Both the position numbers and the translations under genes were made by a program. The notes below the pieces were generated by a model. That model saw only the letters and a list, made by a program, of their open reading frames with translations, searched no databases and had not been told where the DNA came from. Positions 7,579 to 17,816 of a DNA stretch of 28,681 nucleotides are shown here, piece after piece. The DNA comes from a virus. Positions within the stretch are counted from its first letter, which is position 1, and each line of letters starts with the position of its first letter. The stretch lies in IMG/VR virus record IMGVR_UViG_3300042946_000375, positions 1 to 28,681 of that record; one strand, written 5' to 3'.

Positions 7579-10500
7579 ATGGCAAAGAAAATAACCAAAG
7601 ATGAGATATTTGAGAAAGGATTACTTTCGGACGTTATCAAAGATGCGAACGAGGCGATTCAGGTATTTGATAAATTAGATACTGAGTTGCTAAAAGTATC
7701 AAAATCTTACAAAGCTATTATTGATAATTCAAGTAAGAACTCAAAAGGTTCAATTACTGAGTTAATAAACGCATCTAAGCAACTTAATCAAATTACTGAA
7801 CAAACTGTATTGATTGAAAAAGAAAAGTTAAAGGTTGACCAACAATTACGCATTTCCAAAAAAGAGCAACTTTCTGCAGAACAAAGTTTGCAACGCCAAC
7901 GTGAAAAAGGTATTGCACAAATGGAACGTGAAGCTAGAAAAGTAGCAGAAGAGGAACGACCATACAACAAAATGAGCGCAACGTTAAACGATTTGCGTAA
8001 AAAATACAAAGATTTAGCTGTTTCTGGAAATGAAAATACAGCCAGCGCTAGAGCAATGAAACGTGAAATTGATTCCCTGGATAAAACTTTGAAAAAAGCA
8101 GATGGATCAGTTGGGCAATTTCAAAGAAATGTAGGTAATTATCCACAAACATTTAAAGCAATTGGATCAGCACTTAGTCAATTAGGATTAGCATTTGGAG
8201 TATTTTCAACAATTCGTGGTATTGCAGAAACAGAGATTAAATTACAATCTTTGCAATTGGCACTTAAAAATGTCATGGGAACGCAAGAAAGATACAATCA
8301 GTCGTTTTCTTTCTTATCCAAACTTTCACGTGATTACGGGCAAGATTTAACGGTTTTGGTTGATACCTACAAAGGATTTATTGCAAGTTCGGAAAGTTCA
8401 AATTTGAGTTTAGAAGCTAGAAATAAAATCTATGAATCTGTTATTAAATCAGGTTCAAGTTTAGCACTTTCAAACGATCAGATACAAGGTTCACTTTTGG
8501 CAATTTCTCAAATGTTTTCAAAAGGTACGGTTTCAGCCGAGGAATTAAGAGGTCAACTTGGCGAACGTTTGCCAGGGGCATTTGGAATCATGGCTAAATC
8601 AATTGGTGTTTCTGAATCCGAACTTGGTAAAATGATGCAGAAAGGCGAAGTAATGGCAAAAGATGTATTGCCGAAATTCGCTGAGGAACTTGAAAAAACT
8701 TTTGGAGCAAATGCAAGTAAGAATTTAGAAACTATTGGCGGTGCTTGGAATGTTTTACAAACTGAAATTTCACTTTACATAAATGAAGCCAACAAAGGCG
8801 GTGCAATTACAAAACAGATAGCTGGAGCGATTAGTTTTCTAGCGAATAATATTGATACAATTGTTTCAGTACTTGGAAAAGCAATAAAAGCATGGATTAC
8901 TTTTAAAACAGTGATGTATGCATTGAATTTAAAAGAGCAAATTGGTAATTTTTCAAATTTAAAAGGTAAAATTTCAGATACAGCAACAAGTTTTAAAGAT
9001 GCTGAATCAAATGCTAAAAAGTTTGGACAATCTATAAAATCAATAGGCTGGACTGCTTTAATTGGAGCTGTTTCAGAATTAGCAATGAGTCTTTATGATG
9101 TTGCAAATGGATATGATGTAGCTAAAAAAAGAGCTGAATTATTTGCTAAATATCAAAAATTTGCAGAATTACAATCTAATAAAAATATAGAGTCTATTCA
9201 AGATGAAATTGATGCAAATGATAGAATGTTAAAATCTAAAATAGCTACTGGAGAAATTACACAAAAACAAGCGTTAGACTTACAACAACAATTTTTAACA
9301 AAAAAACAATTTGCAAAAGAAGAATCAGATTTTGAAACAAGAACAAATAAAGTAGTTTATAAATCTAGATTAGATTTAGTAAGAGATTTAATCGCTGAAG
9401 AAATAAGACGTAAAAATTTATCAAAAGCATATATTAAACAACTTGAAGAAGAATCATTTAAAAATAGATTTGCAATAGCAGATGAAGAAGCTAAAATTGA
9501 TGCTTCAAATGTTAAAATTAAAGCTTATCATGCATTTTTTGAGGTACTTGAAAGTACTAATAATTCTTTAATAGATGAATCAAACGAACTTAAAAAAACA
9601 ACAAAAGAAACAAAAGAAAAAACTAAAGCAATTGAAGACTATACAATAAGAGTAAAAGAATTACAAAACGCTAGAATAGTAGATGACCAACAAAGAAAAA
9701 CTGCTGAATTAGAGTTAAAATATACTACTGATTTAGCTAGTATTAAAGGCGATGGAATAAAAGCAAATGAATTACGAATTGAACTTGAAAAACAATATTT
9801 ATCAGATTTGAAAGATTTACAAGTTGAGTTTGATAAAATTAGAAATGAAGAAAACGATAAGAAAATAAAATTTATCAATGACCAACATTTACTTGATATT
9901 GAAAATCAAATTCAAGCTAAGGAAATTGAAATGCAAACTGAATTAAATAGTGCAGATTCAGAAAAGGAAAAATACAATATTCGTAAAGTTTATGGAGATG
10001 AATTAAGAGCATTAAAAATTAAGCAACTTGAAGAACAAAAAAGAATTGAGTTGCAAAACTATGAATTGACTGAAAAGGAAAAATTATCTATTCAAGAAAA
10101 ATATGATTTAGAAATTCTAAAATTAAAAGAAGGTACTATTCAAGATGGCGAAGATTTAGATAAAAATGCACTTGAAAAAGAAAAGAAACGCTTAGAAGAA
10201 ATGCGTAATTTCAGACGGCAAATATTTAATGAGTTGTTAGATGAATTGAAACGTCAATCTGAAGCTAGAGAAAGTCAATACGACAAAGACATACAAACGC
10301 AAAAAGATTTCCAAAGCCAATTACAAGCGCAAGCCAACGCTGGAAATATTACAGCTCAACAATCAATTGCTCAATCCATAGAAGCTGAGAAAAAAGCTAC
10401 AATTGAGAAAGCAAAAGAGCAAAAGAAACAACAACAAATTGAGGATATCAAAACGCTTTACAATTTGATCAATCAAAACATTGATAAAGGGGATAACGCT

Positions 10501-10983
10501 GGAGTGGCAACAGCAAAGGCAACAGCTTCAATGTCATTAATCAAAGGTATTGCAAAATTATTCCAAGGGTTTGCAAAAGGTACAAAATGGAAATTAGGAG
10601 ACGAGGACAAGCCGTTTATGTCAGGGGTTGACGGTCATATTGTACGTGTCGATTCTAGTGAAGCGATTATAAACGGGGGTTTAATGAATAAAGCTGAAAA
10701 AGCTGGAATTAAATCCACTGAGCAACTTGTAAATAGTGCCGTAATGTACCAAAATTATAACCCTCAAATGATGCGTATGAATGACGATAGACAAGGATTT
10801 AATAGTAGTAGTGCTATGATGTCAATTGAGCCAATTACACAGCGTTTAGAATCACTTGAGCAAACTATCAAAAATAAGGTTGAGTTTAGAATTGACCCGT
10901 ATATCGTAAATGGTATTGTCAAGGGAGTAATGGAGACCGAAAAATCTAAGAATTTAACACGAAAAAACATTTATAAGTCATGA
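7579..10983 (+). CDS. Tail tape measure protein
   Basis: At 1134 aa this is the tail-length ruler. Residues 20-170 are coiled coil. About 215-385 is the conserved tape-measure N-terminal domain, with GQDLTVLVDTYKGFIASS, SQMFSKGTVSAEELRGQLGE and RLPGAFGIMAKS. Two hydrophobic stretches (about 409-450 and 487-508) are typical of proteins injected through the membrane. Long charged coiled coil runs from about 520 to 960. The coding DNA between about 8930 and 10180 is much more AT-rich (near 22% GC in lines I counted) than the flanks (37-42%), suggesting a swapped middle segment. It ends in an ATGA overlap with the next gene. Confidence 0.93.
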   Translation: MAKKITKDEIFEKGLLSDVIKDANEAIQVFDKLDTELLKVSKSYKAIIDNSSKNSKGSITELINASKQLNQITEQTVLIEKEKLKVDQQLRISKKEQLSAEQSLQRQREKGIAQMEREARKVAEEERPYNKMSATLNDLRKKYKDLAVSGNENTASARAMKREIDSLDKTLKKADGSVGQFQRNVGNYPQTFKAIGSALSQLGLAFGVFSTIRGIAETEIKLQSLQLALKNVMGTQERYNQSFSFLSKLSRDYGQDLTVLVDTYKGFIASSESSNLSLEARNKIYESVIKSGSSLALSNDQIQGSLLAISQMFSKGTVSAEELRGQLGERLPGAFGIMAKSIGVSESELGKMMQKGEVMAKDVLPKFAEELEKTFGANASKNLETIGGAWNVLQTEISLYINEANKGGAITKQIAGAISFLANNIDTIVSVLGKAIKAWITFKTVMYALNLKEQIGNFSNLKGKISDTATSFKDAESNAKKFGQSIKSIGWTALIGAVSELAMSLYDVANGYDVAKKRAELFAKYQKFAELQSNKNIESIQDEIDANDRMLKSKIATGEITQKQALDLQQQFLTKKQFAKEESDFETRTNKVVYKSRLDLVRDLIAEEIRRKNLSKAYIKQLEEESFKNRFAIADEEAKIDASNVKIKAYHAFFEVLESTNNSLIDESNELKKTTKETKEKTKAIEDYTIRVKELQNARIVDDQQRKTAELELKYTTDLASIKGDGIKANELRIELEKQYLSDLKDLQVEFDKIRNEENDKKIKFINDQHLLDIENQIQAKEIEMQTELNSADSEKEKYNIRKVYGDELRALKIKQLEEQKRIELQNYELTEKEKLSIQEKYDLEILKLKEGTIQDGEDLDKNALEKEKKRLEEMRNFRRQIFNELLDELKRQSEARESQYDKDIQTQKDFQSQLQAQANAGNITAQQSIAQSIEAEKKATIEKAKEQKKQQQIEDIKTLYNLINQNIDKGDNAGVATAKATASMSLIKGIAKLFQGFAKGTKWKLGDEDKPFMSGVDGHIVRVDSSEAIINGGLMNKAEKAGIKSTEQLVNSAVMYQNYNPQMMRMNDDRQGFNSSSAMMSIEPITQRLESLEQTIKNKVEFRIDPYIVNGIVKGVMETEKSKNLTRKNIYKS

Positions 10984-12701
10984 TAGGAGCGATGCGATTT
11001 TATGCCTTTAACGGCTTAAATATTACGGAAATTCAACCAAGTGAACGAAACGAATTAGGTTATAAATCTACATTCGGTAAACGTCCAAATGTCATGCAGT
11101 TGACAAGTGAAACAATCACTTTGAGCGGTGCAGACCGTGAACTTGTTTACAATTGGATTTATAGCGGTCAAGGACGGTTTGAAAACATTGTCGTTCGATT
11201 AGATTCCGACACCCAACAAAAAGATTATTTCATTGATTTATCCACAGTTGAATTTACGGATAGTAGTTGTACGGTTGCAATTAGACCACGTGGGGCATTT
11301 GATGACTTTTGGAGTAAAGCCGATGCGCTTACATTTGAGGTTGTTGATGCGTTAGGAAACGGAGTACTTACGAACGCTTGCATACGACACCCTTATTTAA
11401 TTGTCAAAGATGATTTAGCCGTTCAAACTATTGTAATTTCACTTACTATTTTTTCACTTACAACTGAATTAATACGTACAGTTAAAGCAATTGCAAATTT
11501 AGCGGCAGAGGTTGCCAACGTTCCATTTGGTACGATTACAGCCGTTATTAATGCCGTTGTTTTGACAGTTTACTTATTTTCATTAGTAATTGCTATAATC
11601 CAATTTATTCAACAATTAGTTGCGCTTTATTTCCCAAAACTTAGATATTTAAAAGCAATTTCTGACTACGATTTAGTACGACTTTCATGTGAATATTTAG
11701 GGTATCAATTACAATCTAGTTTGCTAGAATCATTGAGCGACTGGTACACCGTTGGTATTCCAATTGAAAGATCACAAAATAGAAAGTCATTCTTTGATTT
11801 TATTTCAGATGAATTTGCAAACGATACTTTAAATTATGGATTTCCGACTGTTTACGACACCACACCAACACTAGGAAGTTTTATTTCGTCAATAGAAACT
11901 ATTTGCAATGCAGAAACAATTGTTTACGACAACATTGTAAGAATTGAAACTAGAGCGACATTTATACAAAATCCAGTAGCTACTATTCCGAATGTTTTTA
12001 ACGTTCAAGAAAAAAGGGAAATGAAATGGAGACCGGATACGGAAGAAGATTGGAAACGTAAAGTTTTGAAGTGGCAAACAGATTACCAGGACAAGCACAC
12101 GACAGACAATTTTAGCGGAGTAATTTCTGAATATTCAACTGAGCCGATCCAGTTCCAAAACCGTGATATGGTTCAAGTTTTAGGATTCAAACAAGAAGAA
12201 TTTTTATTTAGTCTTTCTAAGCGCAAAAAGAATTTAACTAAAATTGAAAAGCTAATAAAAGCCTTATTTGATACGACTGACAAGGTTGTAAATGCTTTTG
12301 GTGGCAATTCGTCTTTTGCTTCAAATATTACAAACAGAATAGGTGCTTCAATGCTTTCTGAGGAAGTATTTTCTATCACTAAAAAAATGATTTTAGCAAG
12401 TGATGGACGGCAAAAAGAGTTCTATATGGACGTTTTAAACACCGATTCAATTTATAACAGATTTCACAAAGACTTAGAGGTTTTTGTCAATTCGGGTAAA
12501 ATCTATGAAACGATGCCAATACCATGCACTGAGTTTGATTTTTCAAAGTTTTCTATAAATAAATACGTAAATTTGGGAAATACTGGGAAAGTTGTTGAAT
12601 TATTAGATGCTAAATTTTTGTACGGTCAAGCCAAAGCAGAAATTACTTTTAAAGAATACGACAACTCAGGATTTAACACGAAAACAATTAAAATTTATTA
12701 A
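10980..12701 (+). CDS. Distal tail/baseplate protein with hydrophobic segments
   Basis: A 573-aa protein directly after the tape measure. The N-terminal 120 residues are strand-rich, like the first ring-forming domain of distal tail proteins. Residues 147-161 and 184-218 are strongly hydrophobic and long enough for membrane spans, which is unusual for a tail-tip component and suggests contact with the host envelope during DNA entry. The remainder resembles a hub-like domain by length and position, without a recognisable enzymatic motif. The ATG overlaps the tape-measure stop (ATGA); an alternative start is the ATG at 10992. Confidence 0.6.
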   Translation: MIGAMRFYAFNGLNITEIQPSERNELGYKSTFGKRPNVMQLTSETITLSGADRELVYNWIYSGQGRFENIVVRLDSDTQQKDYFIDLSTVEFTDSSCTVAIRPRGAFDDFWSKADALTFEVVDALGNGVLTNACIRHPYLIVKDDLAVQTIVISLTIFSLTTELIRTVKAIANLAAEVANVPFGTITAVINAVVLTVYLFSLVIAIIQFIQQLVALYFPKLRYLKAISDYDLVRLSCEYLGYQLQSSLLESLSDWYTVGIPIERSQNRKSFFDFISDEFANDTLNYGFPTVYDTTPTLGSFISSIETICNAETIVYDNIVRIETRATFIQNPVATIPNVFNVQEKREMKWRPDTEEDWKRKVLKWQTDYQDKHTTDNFSGVISEYSTEPIQFQNRDMVQVLGFKQEEFLFSLSKRKKNLTKIEKLIKALFDTTDKVVNAFGGNSSFASNITNRIGASMLSEEVFSITKKMILASDGRQKEFYMDVLNTDSIYNRFHKDLEVFVNSGKIYETMPIPCTEFDFSKFSINKYVNLGNTGKVVELLDAKFLYGQAKAEITFKEYDNSGFNTKTIKIY

Positions 12702-12702
12702 C

Positions 12703-12933
12703 ATGGATTTCGATTTTAAAAACATTTTTAAGGACGTTAACAAGGTTTTAAATAGCGCAAAAACTAATTTAACACCCGAGCAACAAGTCCAAGTTAACCA
12801 ATTCCAAAACAAAACAAAAAACTTTTTTAAAGGCAACGATTTAAGCGATGTTTCTAAAATTGATATTAATTCCTTAAATTTACGACTTGAAGAACTTAAA
12901 ACACTAGCGAATGGCTTTGCAGATAATAAATAG
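12703..12933 (+). CDS. Small 76-aa tail-region protein
   Basis: Starts at ATG 12703, one base after the preceding stop; a longer upstream frame exists but would run inside the previous gene. Aromatic N terminus (MDFDFKNIFKDVNKV) followed by amphipathic helices with regular leucines (LNLRLEELKTLANG). No family recognised. It overlaps the start of the giant fibre gene by 23 bases, so the two are probably translated together; a small chaperone or connector for the tip protein is possible. Confidence 0.6.
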   Translation: MDFDFKNIFKDVNKVLNSAKTNLTPEQQVQVNQFQNKTKNFFKGNDLSDVSKIDINSLNLRLEELKTLANGFADNK

Positions 12934-15900
12934 ACGGTTTGTTGATTACCAAAATAGGGGTTTATCATTTCCATTCTTTCAGGGTTGGGATTTTGTAACC
13001 GCTATTTACACAGTTCAAGTTGATTTTAGTGTACAGATTTCAATTTCTAATCAATTGGTTGTTTCAGGTACAACTTTGAGTTTGACAAATGGAAACTGGG
13101 AAGAATTTGGATTTTTTGCTGGTGCTAATATTTCAGGAACTTACACACACGCAACGGGTGGAGCGCACACAATACCAAGTGGTTCAACTGTCGATTATGT
13201 CGATGGTGGAATAATGACAATCATTTTAGGTTCTGGTTCACTTTCGGCCGGTACGGCTTCAATTGGATTAATTACTTGCGATGAAATACCGAACGCCTTT
13301 GAGGTTGAATTTAACTTAGTTCCAAATACTTCAGGAGCAGAAAATCAATTTTCGTTAATTGATGGAGAGGTTAACAGATTTTCAGTATTAACAGACGGCA
13401 TGGCAATTTCAGATCCTCCGATTGATTTTACTAGAATAGGTGCTAATTTCTCAGGTGGTTCGATTATGTCAGCTTCGATTGACAGAAAAGCGAATATTTC
13501 AGGTAGACAAGTATTTGAAATTTCAGTAAGTTTTAAGAATTGGACAATAAAAGATTTAGGATTATTCTTAACTGCAAATTGCGTTAAACCATGGATAAGA
13601 ATAAAGGTATTTCCTGAGTATCAAAATCCAACGGTATCAATTGATATTGTAAACACTCCGAGCGATGCGCAAACGGGTGCATTTAATGAAGTTGGAAACG
13701 GTGGTATTCCTGATTATTCAATTGGGTCAATTGCGTGGGAAAATGAAAGCGCAGAAACTTTACCAACATTCGACTACTCACAACCTAGTATTTTCACAGC
13801 TGTAATTAACGGAGTGTTTACAAGTGGCTCAAAATTTAATTTAGCGTGGTATTTTGATTCTGTTGAAGATTCGGACTATAAAAATTTACCGTTACCGATT
13901 GACAATAATTTAATGTTGGTAACAAAAACAGCACCTTTTAATGTAGGAACAACACCTAGTTTTTTAGGGTATGCAAGAGCGGACGGTGCGCAATTAGGAT
14001 TGAGCGATATTTTGATAACTCAGTCAGGAACGAGCGCAACAATTACGGGAAAATTCACGCCAAATGCAGAATTTATAAGTTTTATCGAATCAAAAGAATC
14101 GTTTAACAGAAATTTCAGACTTGCAATAAGAGTTGAAAACCCTAGTTTGACAGATAATTTTATTAAGCCAGTTTGGTTGGATGTCGATAGCCAAACAATG
14201 ACTAAACAAATCATTCCTTTAGGAGAATATGACATTGAAAATTATTCGTTATTTGGTCACGATCAAACTTTAAATCCAAATAATTTAATCATTGAGGATG
14301 ATTTTAGAACGGTAACAAAATTCACTCTACCTAGAAATAATAACTTTGAATCAATTGAGGTGGGTTGTATAGTGTTTAATACCGACAACAATAATAGATT
14401 TACACTTGAATCTGTAACTTGTAATTTAAGCGGTTTCCCTACTTTGATTGACGGGTCAAAACCAATTAACCAAACTATCAATTTACCAATTAATCTAAGT
14501 CCTACAAATCCAAATAAACAAATCATTTTTGAACGTGAAACATCTTTAGATGACGAGGGAAATTACGGGGTTAAAGTAACTTATTCAAGCGTAATTGATT
14601 GGAAATATTGGTTAGAGCAAGTAAACGCTGATATTTTCTTTTTCCCAAATCAAAATAAGGATTGGTTAAATTATCAAAGTGGGGATTGGGTAATACTTTT
14701 TGCACTCAGAATTAATACTGAGTTAGGGCAATATGAAAACGGCTGGCAATTAGATTTGAAAGATTACGACGATTGGAGTGGTTCGACTGAGTGGGAGTAT
14801 TTTAAAGAAGATATGACACCGTTGACAAAGCCGTTAATTGACGAAATAACAATTATCAAAGCTACACATACAGCTGGAAGTGCCTTTGATGAAGATGCGT
14901 ATTTTTGGGGCCAAATGACAGTTGAGCCAAATGAATCAAATCCACGTTGGGATATTTCTAGTGTTTACGATACTTTACCAAATCCGCTAAGTCCTTTGAT
15001 GCCTTTGGACGGAGAAGATAGGTTAAAACTTGTAATTGACGGCTCAACTATGGAAACATGGTGCAAGTTTGACCCTACAAAATTAAGTGATCCGTCAAAC
15101 GTTTCTTTTTCATCAAGAATTTACAACGAATTACCAAAAGATGATTCAGACGTTGAAGTGAGAAATAAGGTAACAACAAAAACTGTTAAATTACCAAAAG
15201 ACACAACAAACGAGCCACGACTTGATAGTGGTAATTGTTGCGATTGTATTTGGGACGTTTTCGCAGATGAAAATAGCAATGATACATGGAAAAATCATGT
15301 TTCATCACGTTGGGCAACTGGCGAAACTGTTACTTTTCAACTTTACAAAGCTGGAGTTTTAACTTCATTTCAACCAACAGCGCAAGATTTTCCTAACGAT
15401 GTAGATTCTAAATATTGCACAATTCCATGGAAAGACGTTTTGCTTTCGGAGGGTCAAGGTTGCTATACCTTAAAGGCTTCGATTGAAGTCGCTGGATTAG
15501 AATTTGAAAGAACGCTAGGAGTGTTTGATTTAAAACAATTCGATTGGTTTTTAGCACGCACAAAAGTAATGATTCGTTCGGTTTTTAACGATGCTAATAT
15601 GCGTGAACAAATCAATTTCACTAACGCAAACGTAGTTGATTGTATTATGTTTGATGGAGATATTGAGGAGTTTCAACCAAATACGGAAATTTCAAACTTG
15701 ACTTTTTCGGATTTTTCACAAAACAAAATTAAGCGTGAAAATCTTACAAGTTGGTCGGTCAATGTAAATCCAAGCGGTTACTGTTTAATTAATCGACTTG
15801 TAAATATTCATTTAGTAGGAGAAAATAAACTATTTGCGACTGATTATAGATACAATTCATTCGATAAAACAATACTTGATAAACCTTGCATTTTATCGGA

Positions 15901-17623
15901 ATCGCCACAAATGACACCTTTGTACACTTCGGAACGTCAAAAGTCAACTTTCAAAATTCAAGAAAAGATCGTTAATAATTTGACGAAATACGGAAGTGTT
16001 ACGGCTTCAGGAGATGTAAACGCAGAACAATTGCTTTATCCAAATACGATAAATGAGGAGGGTGGAGATGCAAACTATGAATTAGTTGATACCGATGGCG
16101 ATTTAATCAGTTCAGGCTCTATTCCTAGCGGAGATACTGAAACGATTATTGCACCTGACGGAACGGTTGTAATTAAAAATTCAGGGCTTGCAGTAATTTC
16201 AACACAAAATGTAAAATCAGGAGATAGTCAAGATTACATTGTTGCAAATAGTGTTGTGATATTAAGAGATTCAGCATTAACAACAATTGATACTTTTAAT
16301 TTACCTGCTACTTCGGCTACATTTAGAACGGTTGCTGATTCTCCATTAACCGTTAACGGGTCAAGTATAGGTTCGGTAAAAGCGACAGCAACAAGAAACC
16401 TATTCGTAAAATTAAACGGTACTAATTCGGGAACTTACGATGGTGTCGATACGATTAACGTAACTTCTAGTGATGCGTGGGTTCGTCCTACTGGATGGCT
16501 TCCATTAGATACAGTTGGAACTGGTACAAATAAGTTTAGTGGTTTATTTGCCGTTTATGAAACGAAAAAGAATGTTTGTACAATGTATATTTCTATTCCT
16601 TCAGGAACACGTACAATCAGTTGGGGTGATGGAACAACACAAAACGCAGTAAATAACACTATTTACACAAAAGTTTATGATTACGCTACATTGTCAAGTC
16701 CAATATTGACTGATGAATTTGGTTTTAATTACAAAATGGCAGTTGTAAATGTAAATTTAACTGGTGCAACATCTATTCAGGTTGACCGAAATACAACGGC
16801 AACATTAATAAATAATGGTCGAACTTTGGGATGGTTAGATATTGCTGTTGATTGTTCAACAATGACAAACATCATGCTTTCATCACAAGGAAAATCTACA
16901 TTATTACAGAGATTTTTAGTTTATAATTTAGCAACAGGTGTTGGTGGTTGTGATTTCACTTCATTACCACATTTAAGAGTATTGAAATTTCCTTTTAATC
17001 TCATGTCAAGTGCAACATCATTATTTAATGGGCAATTAGGATTTGTAAGAGATGAATCCAACAATCCAATTACAGTTAATTTAACAAGTGCGACTGGAAA
17101 TAATCAAAATTTATTTTTGAATGGATTAATTGATAAGGTAGGAAACATAAGTGCACCAGCAATTACCAATGCTTCACAATGGTATCAAAATTGTCAAAAC
17201 TTACAACAAATTGGAACTTCTAATTTCCCTTTGGTAACAACTTTAGCATTGCACTTATATGAATGTCGTGAACTTGTAAATGTTGGAACTTTTACAACAA
17301 GTGCATCTCTTACTTCATTAAGTAATTTTGCTTTAGGTTGTAGAAAATTAAAATCTTTGATTTTTACACAATGTTCAGGAGTTACAGATTTTACAAGTGC
17401 TTTTGGTCAAATGGTATCTTTAGAAACTTTGATTTTACCAAATGCGACTAGAGGTTTTACGATTGATGACTGTAATATGTCAGCAACGGCAATCGATGCT
17501 TTATTCACTTCATTGGGTAATGCCGTAGGTTCTCAAACGATAAACGTCCGTAGAAATCCTGGTTCTGCAACTTGTACAACGTCAATTGCAACATCAAAAG
17601 GTTTCACAGTGGTAATCGCTTAA
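12911..17623 (+). CDS. Giant tail tip/fibre protein with LRR-like C terminus (probable receptor binding)
   Basis: A 1570-aa structural protein, strand-rich throughout, in the tail-tip position. Residues 1-1050 are beta-rich modules. About 1057-1155 hold three tandem units of roughly 31 residues with a recurring SGxxxxxIxxxxxVxxxxS pattern. About 1234-1245 is TISWGDGTT, a PKD-like turn. About 1297-1515 are irregular leucine-rich repeats of BspA type (for example FTSAFGQMVSLETLILP) with scattered cysteines. The last 50 residues resemble the closing part of such domains. LRR ends of this kind are typical of adhesins, so host-receptor recognition is the likely role. Start Met is the only good ATG, overlapping the previous gene. 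Confidence 0.75.
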   Translation: MALQIINRRFVDYQNRGLSFPFFQGWDFVTAIYTVQVDFSVQISISNQLVVSGTTLSLTNGNWEEFGFFAGANISGTYTHATGGAHTIPSGSTVDYVDGGIMTIILGSGSLSAGTASIGLITCDEIPNAFEVEFNLVPNTSGAENQFSLIDGEVNRFSVLTDGMAISDPPIDFTRIGANFSGGSIMSASIDRKANISGRQVFEISVSFKNWTIKDLGLFLTANCVKPWIRIKVFPEYQNPTVSIDIVNTPSDAQTGAFNEVGNGGIPDYSIGSIAWENESAETLPTFDYSQPSIFTAVINGVFTSGSKFNLAWYFDSVEDSDYKNLPLPIDNNLMLVTKTAPFNVGTTPSFLGYARADGAQLGLSDILITQSGTSATITGKFTPNAEFISFIESKESFNRNFRLAIRVENPSLTDNFIKPVWLDVDSQTMTKQIIPLGEYDIENYSLFGHDQTLNPNNLIIEDDFRTVTKFTLPRNNNFESIEVGCIVFNTDNNNRFTLESVTCNLSGFPTLIDGSKPINQTINLPINLSPTNPNKQIIFERETSLDDEGNYGVKVTYSSVIDWKYWLEQVNADIFFFPNQNKDWLNYQSGDWVILFALRINTELGQYENGWQLDLKDYDDWSGSTEWEYFKEDMTPLTKPLIDEITIIKATHTAGSAFDEDAYFWGQMTVEPNESNPRWDISSVYDTLPNPLSPLMPLDGEDRLKLVIDGSTMETWCKFDPTKLSDPSNVSFSSRIYNELPKDDSDVEVRNKVTTKTVKLPKDTTNEPRLDSGNCCDCIWDVFADENSNDTWKNHVSSRWATGETVTFQLYKAGVLTSFQPTAQDFPNDVDSKYCTIPWKDVLLSEGQGCYTLKASIEVAGLEFERTLGVFDLKQFDWFLARTKVMIRSVFNDANMREQINFTNANVVDCIMFDGDIEEFQPNTEISNLTFSDFSQNKIKRENLTSWSVNVNPSGYCLINRLVNIHLVGENKLFATDYRYNSFDKTILDKPCILSESPQMTPLYTSERQKSTFKIQEKIVNNLTKYGSVTASGDVNAEQLLYPNTINEEGGDANYELVDTDGDLISSGSIPSGDTETIIAPDGTVVIKNSGLAVISTQNVKSGDSQDYIVANSVVILRDSALTTIDTFNLPATSATFRTVADSPLTVNGSSIGSVKATATRNLFVKLNGTNSGTYDGVDTINVTSSDAWVRPTGWLPLDTVGTGTNKFSGLFAVYETKKNVCTMYISIPSGTRTISWGDGTTQNAVNNTIYTKVYDYATLSSPILTDEFGFNYKMAVVNVNLTGATSIQVDRNTTATLINNGRTLGWLDIAVDCSTMTNIMLSSQGKSTLLQRFLVYNLATGVGGCDFTSLPHLRVLKFPFNLMSSATSLFNGQLGFVRDESNNPITVNLTSATGNNQNLFLNGLIDKVGNISAPAITNASQWYQNCQNLQQIGTSNFPLVTTLALHLYECRELVNVGTFTTSASLTSLSNFALGCRKLKSLIFTQCSGVTDFTSAFGQMVSLETLILPNATRGFTIDDCNMSATAIDALFTSLGNAVGSQTINVRRNPGSATCTTSIATSKGFTVVIA

Positions 17624-17633
17624 TTTTAGAAAT

Positions 17634-17792
17634 ATGTTTTACAAATTTGAGAATAACAAGTGGGAATATGGCTATACAGTTTGCCTACCTAGTGGCGAAA
17701 TTTTAACCGAAGAAAATAAGGTTAATTCTGACGGTTGGGAGTGGCACGATGAACAACCTATTGATTTTAATGTAACTAATGTTACAGAATAA
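17634..17792 (+). CDS. Small 52-aa protein after tail fibre
   Basis: An ATG frame 10 bases after the fibre stop. The sequence has the look of a small beta protein: MFYKFENNKWEYGYTVCLP, then ILTEENKV and GWEWHDEQP. Short tryptophan-rich proteins with this layout are often found after tail-fibre genes, sometimes as assembly helpers, but I know no defined function. Its end lies over a palindrome that may be an operator for the lysis genes. Confidence 0.65.
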   Translation: MFYKFENNKWEYGYTVCLPSGEILTEENKVNSDGWEWHDEQPIDFNVTNVTE

Positions 17793-17811
17793 AAATAAAT
17801 AGTTACATTTG
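17771..17811. promoter_or_regulatory. Palindrome and -7-like box ahead of lysis genes
   Basis: TGTAACTAATGTTACA (17771-17786) has six-base arms around a 4-base spacer. A third half-site GTTACA lies at 17802-17807 and merges with TACATTTG (17804-17811), a full -7 consensus. No TTG -33 box is present and transcription would start almost on the ATG at 17817, so the promoter is uncertain; translation might begin at the ATG at 17820 or at a downstream gene. Confidence 0.35.
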
Positions 17812-17816
17812 ATGCG

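Noticed and set aside
12607-12702. Longer N terminus for the 76-aa gene
   Set aside because: It runs inside the preceding well-supported tail gene in another frame; the ATG at 12703 sits directly after that gene's stop.
12666-12974. 102-aa minus-strand open frame
   Set aside because: It is antisense to two supported genes, has no promoter, and its cysteine/leucine-rich protein is typical of a shadow frame.
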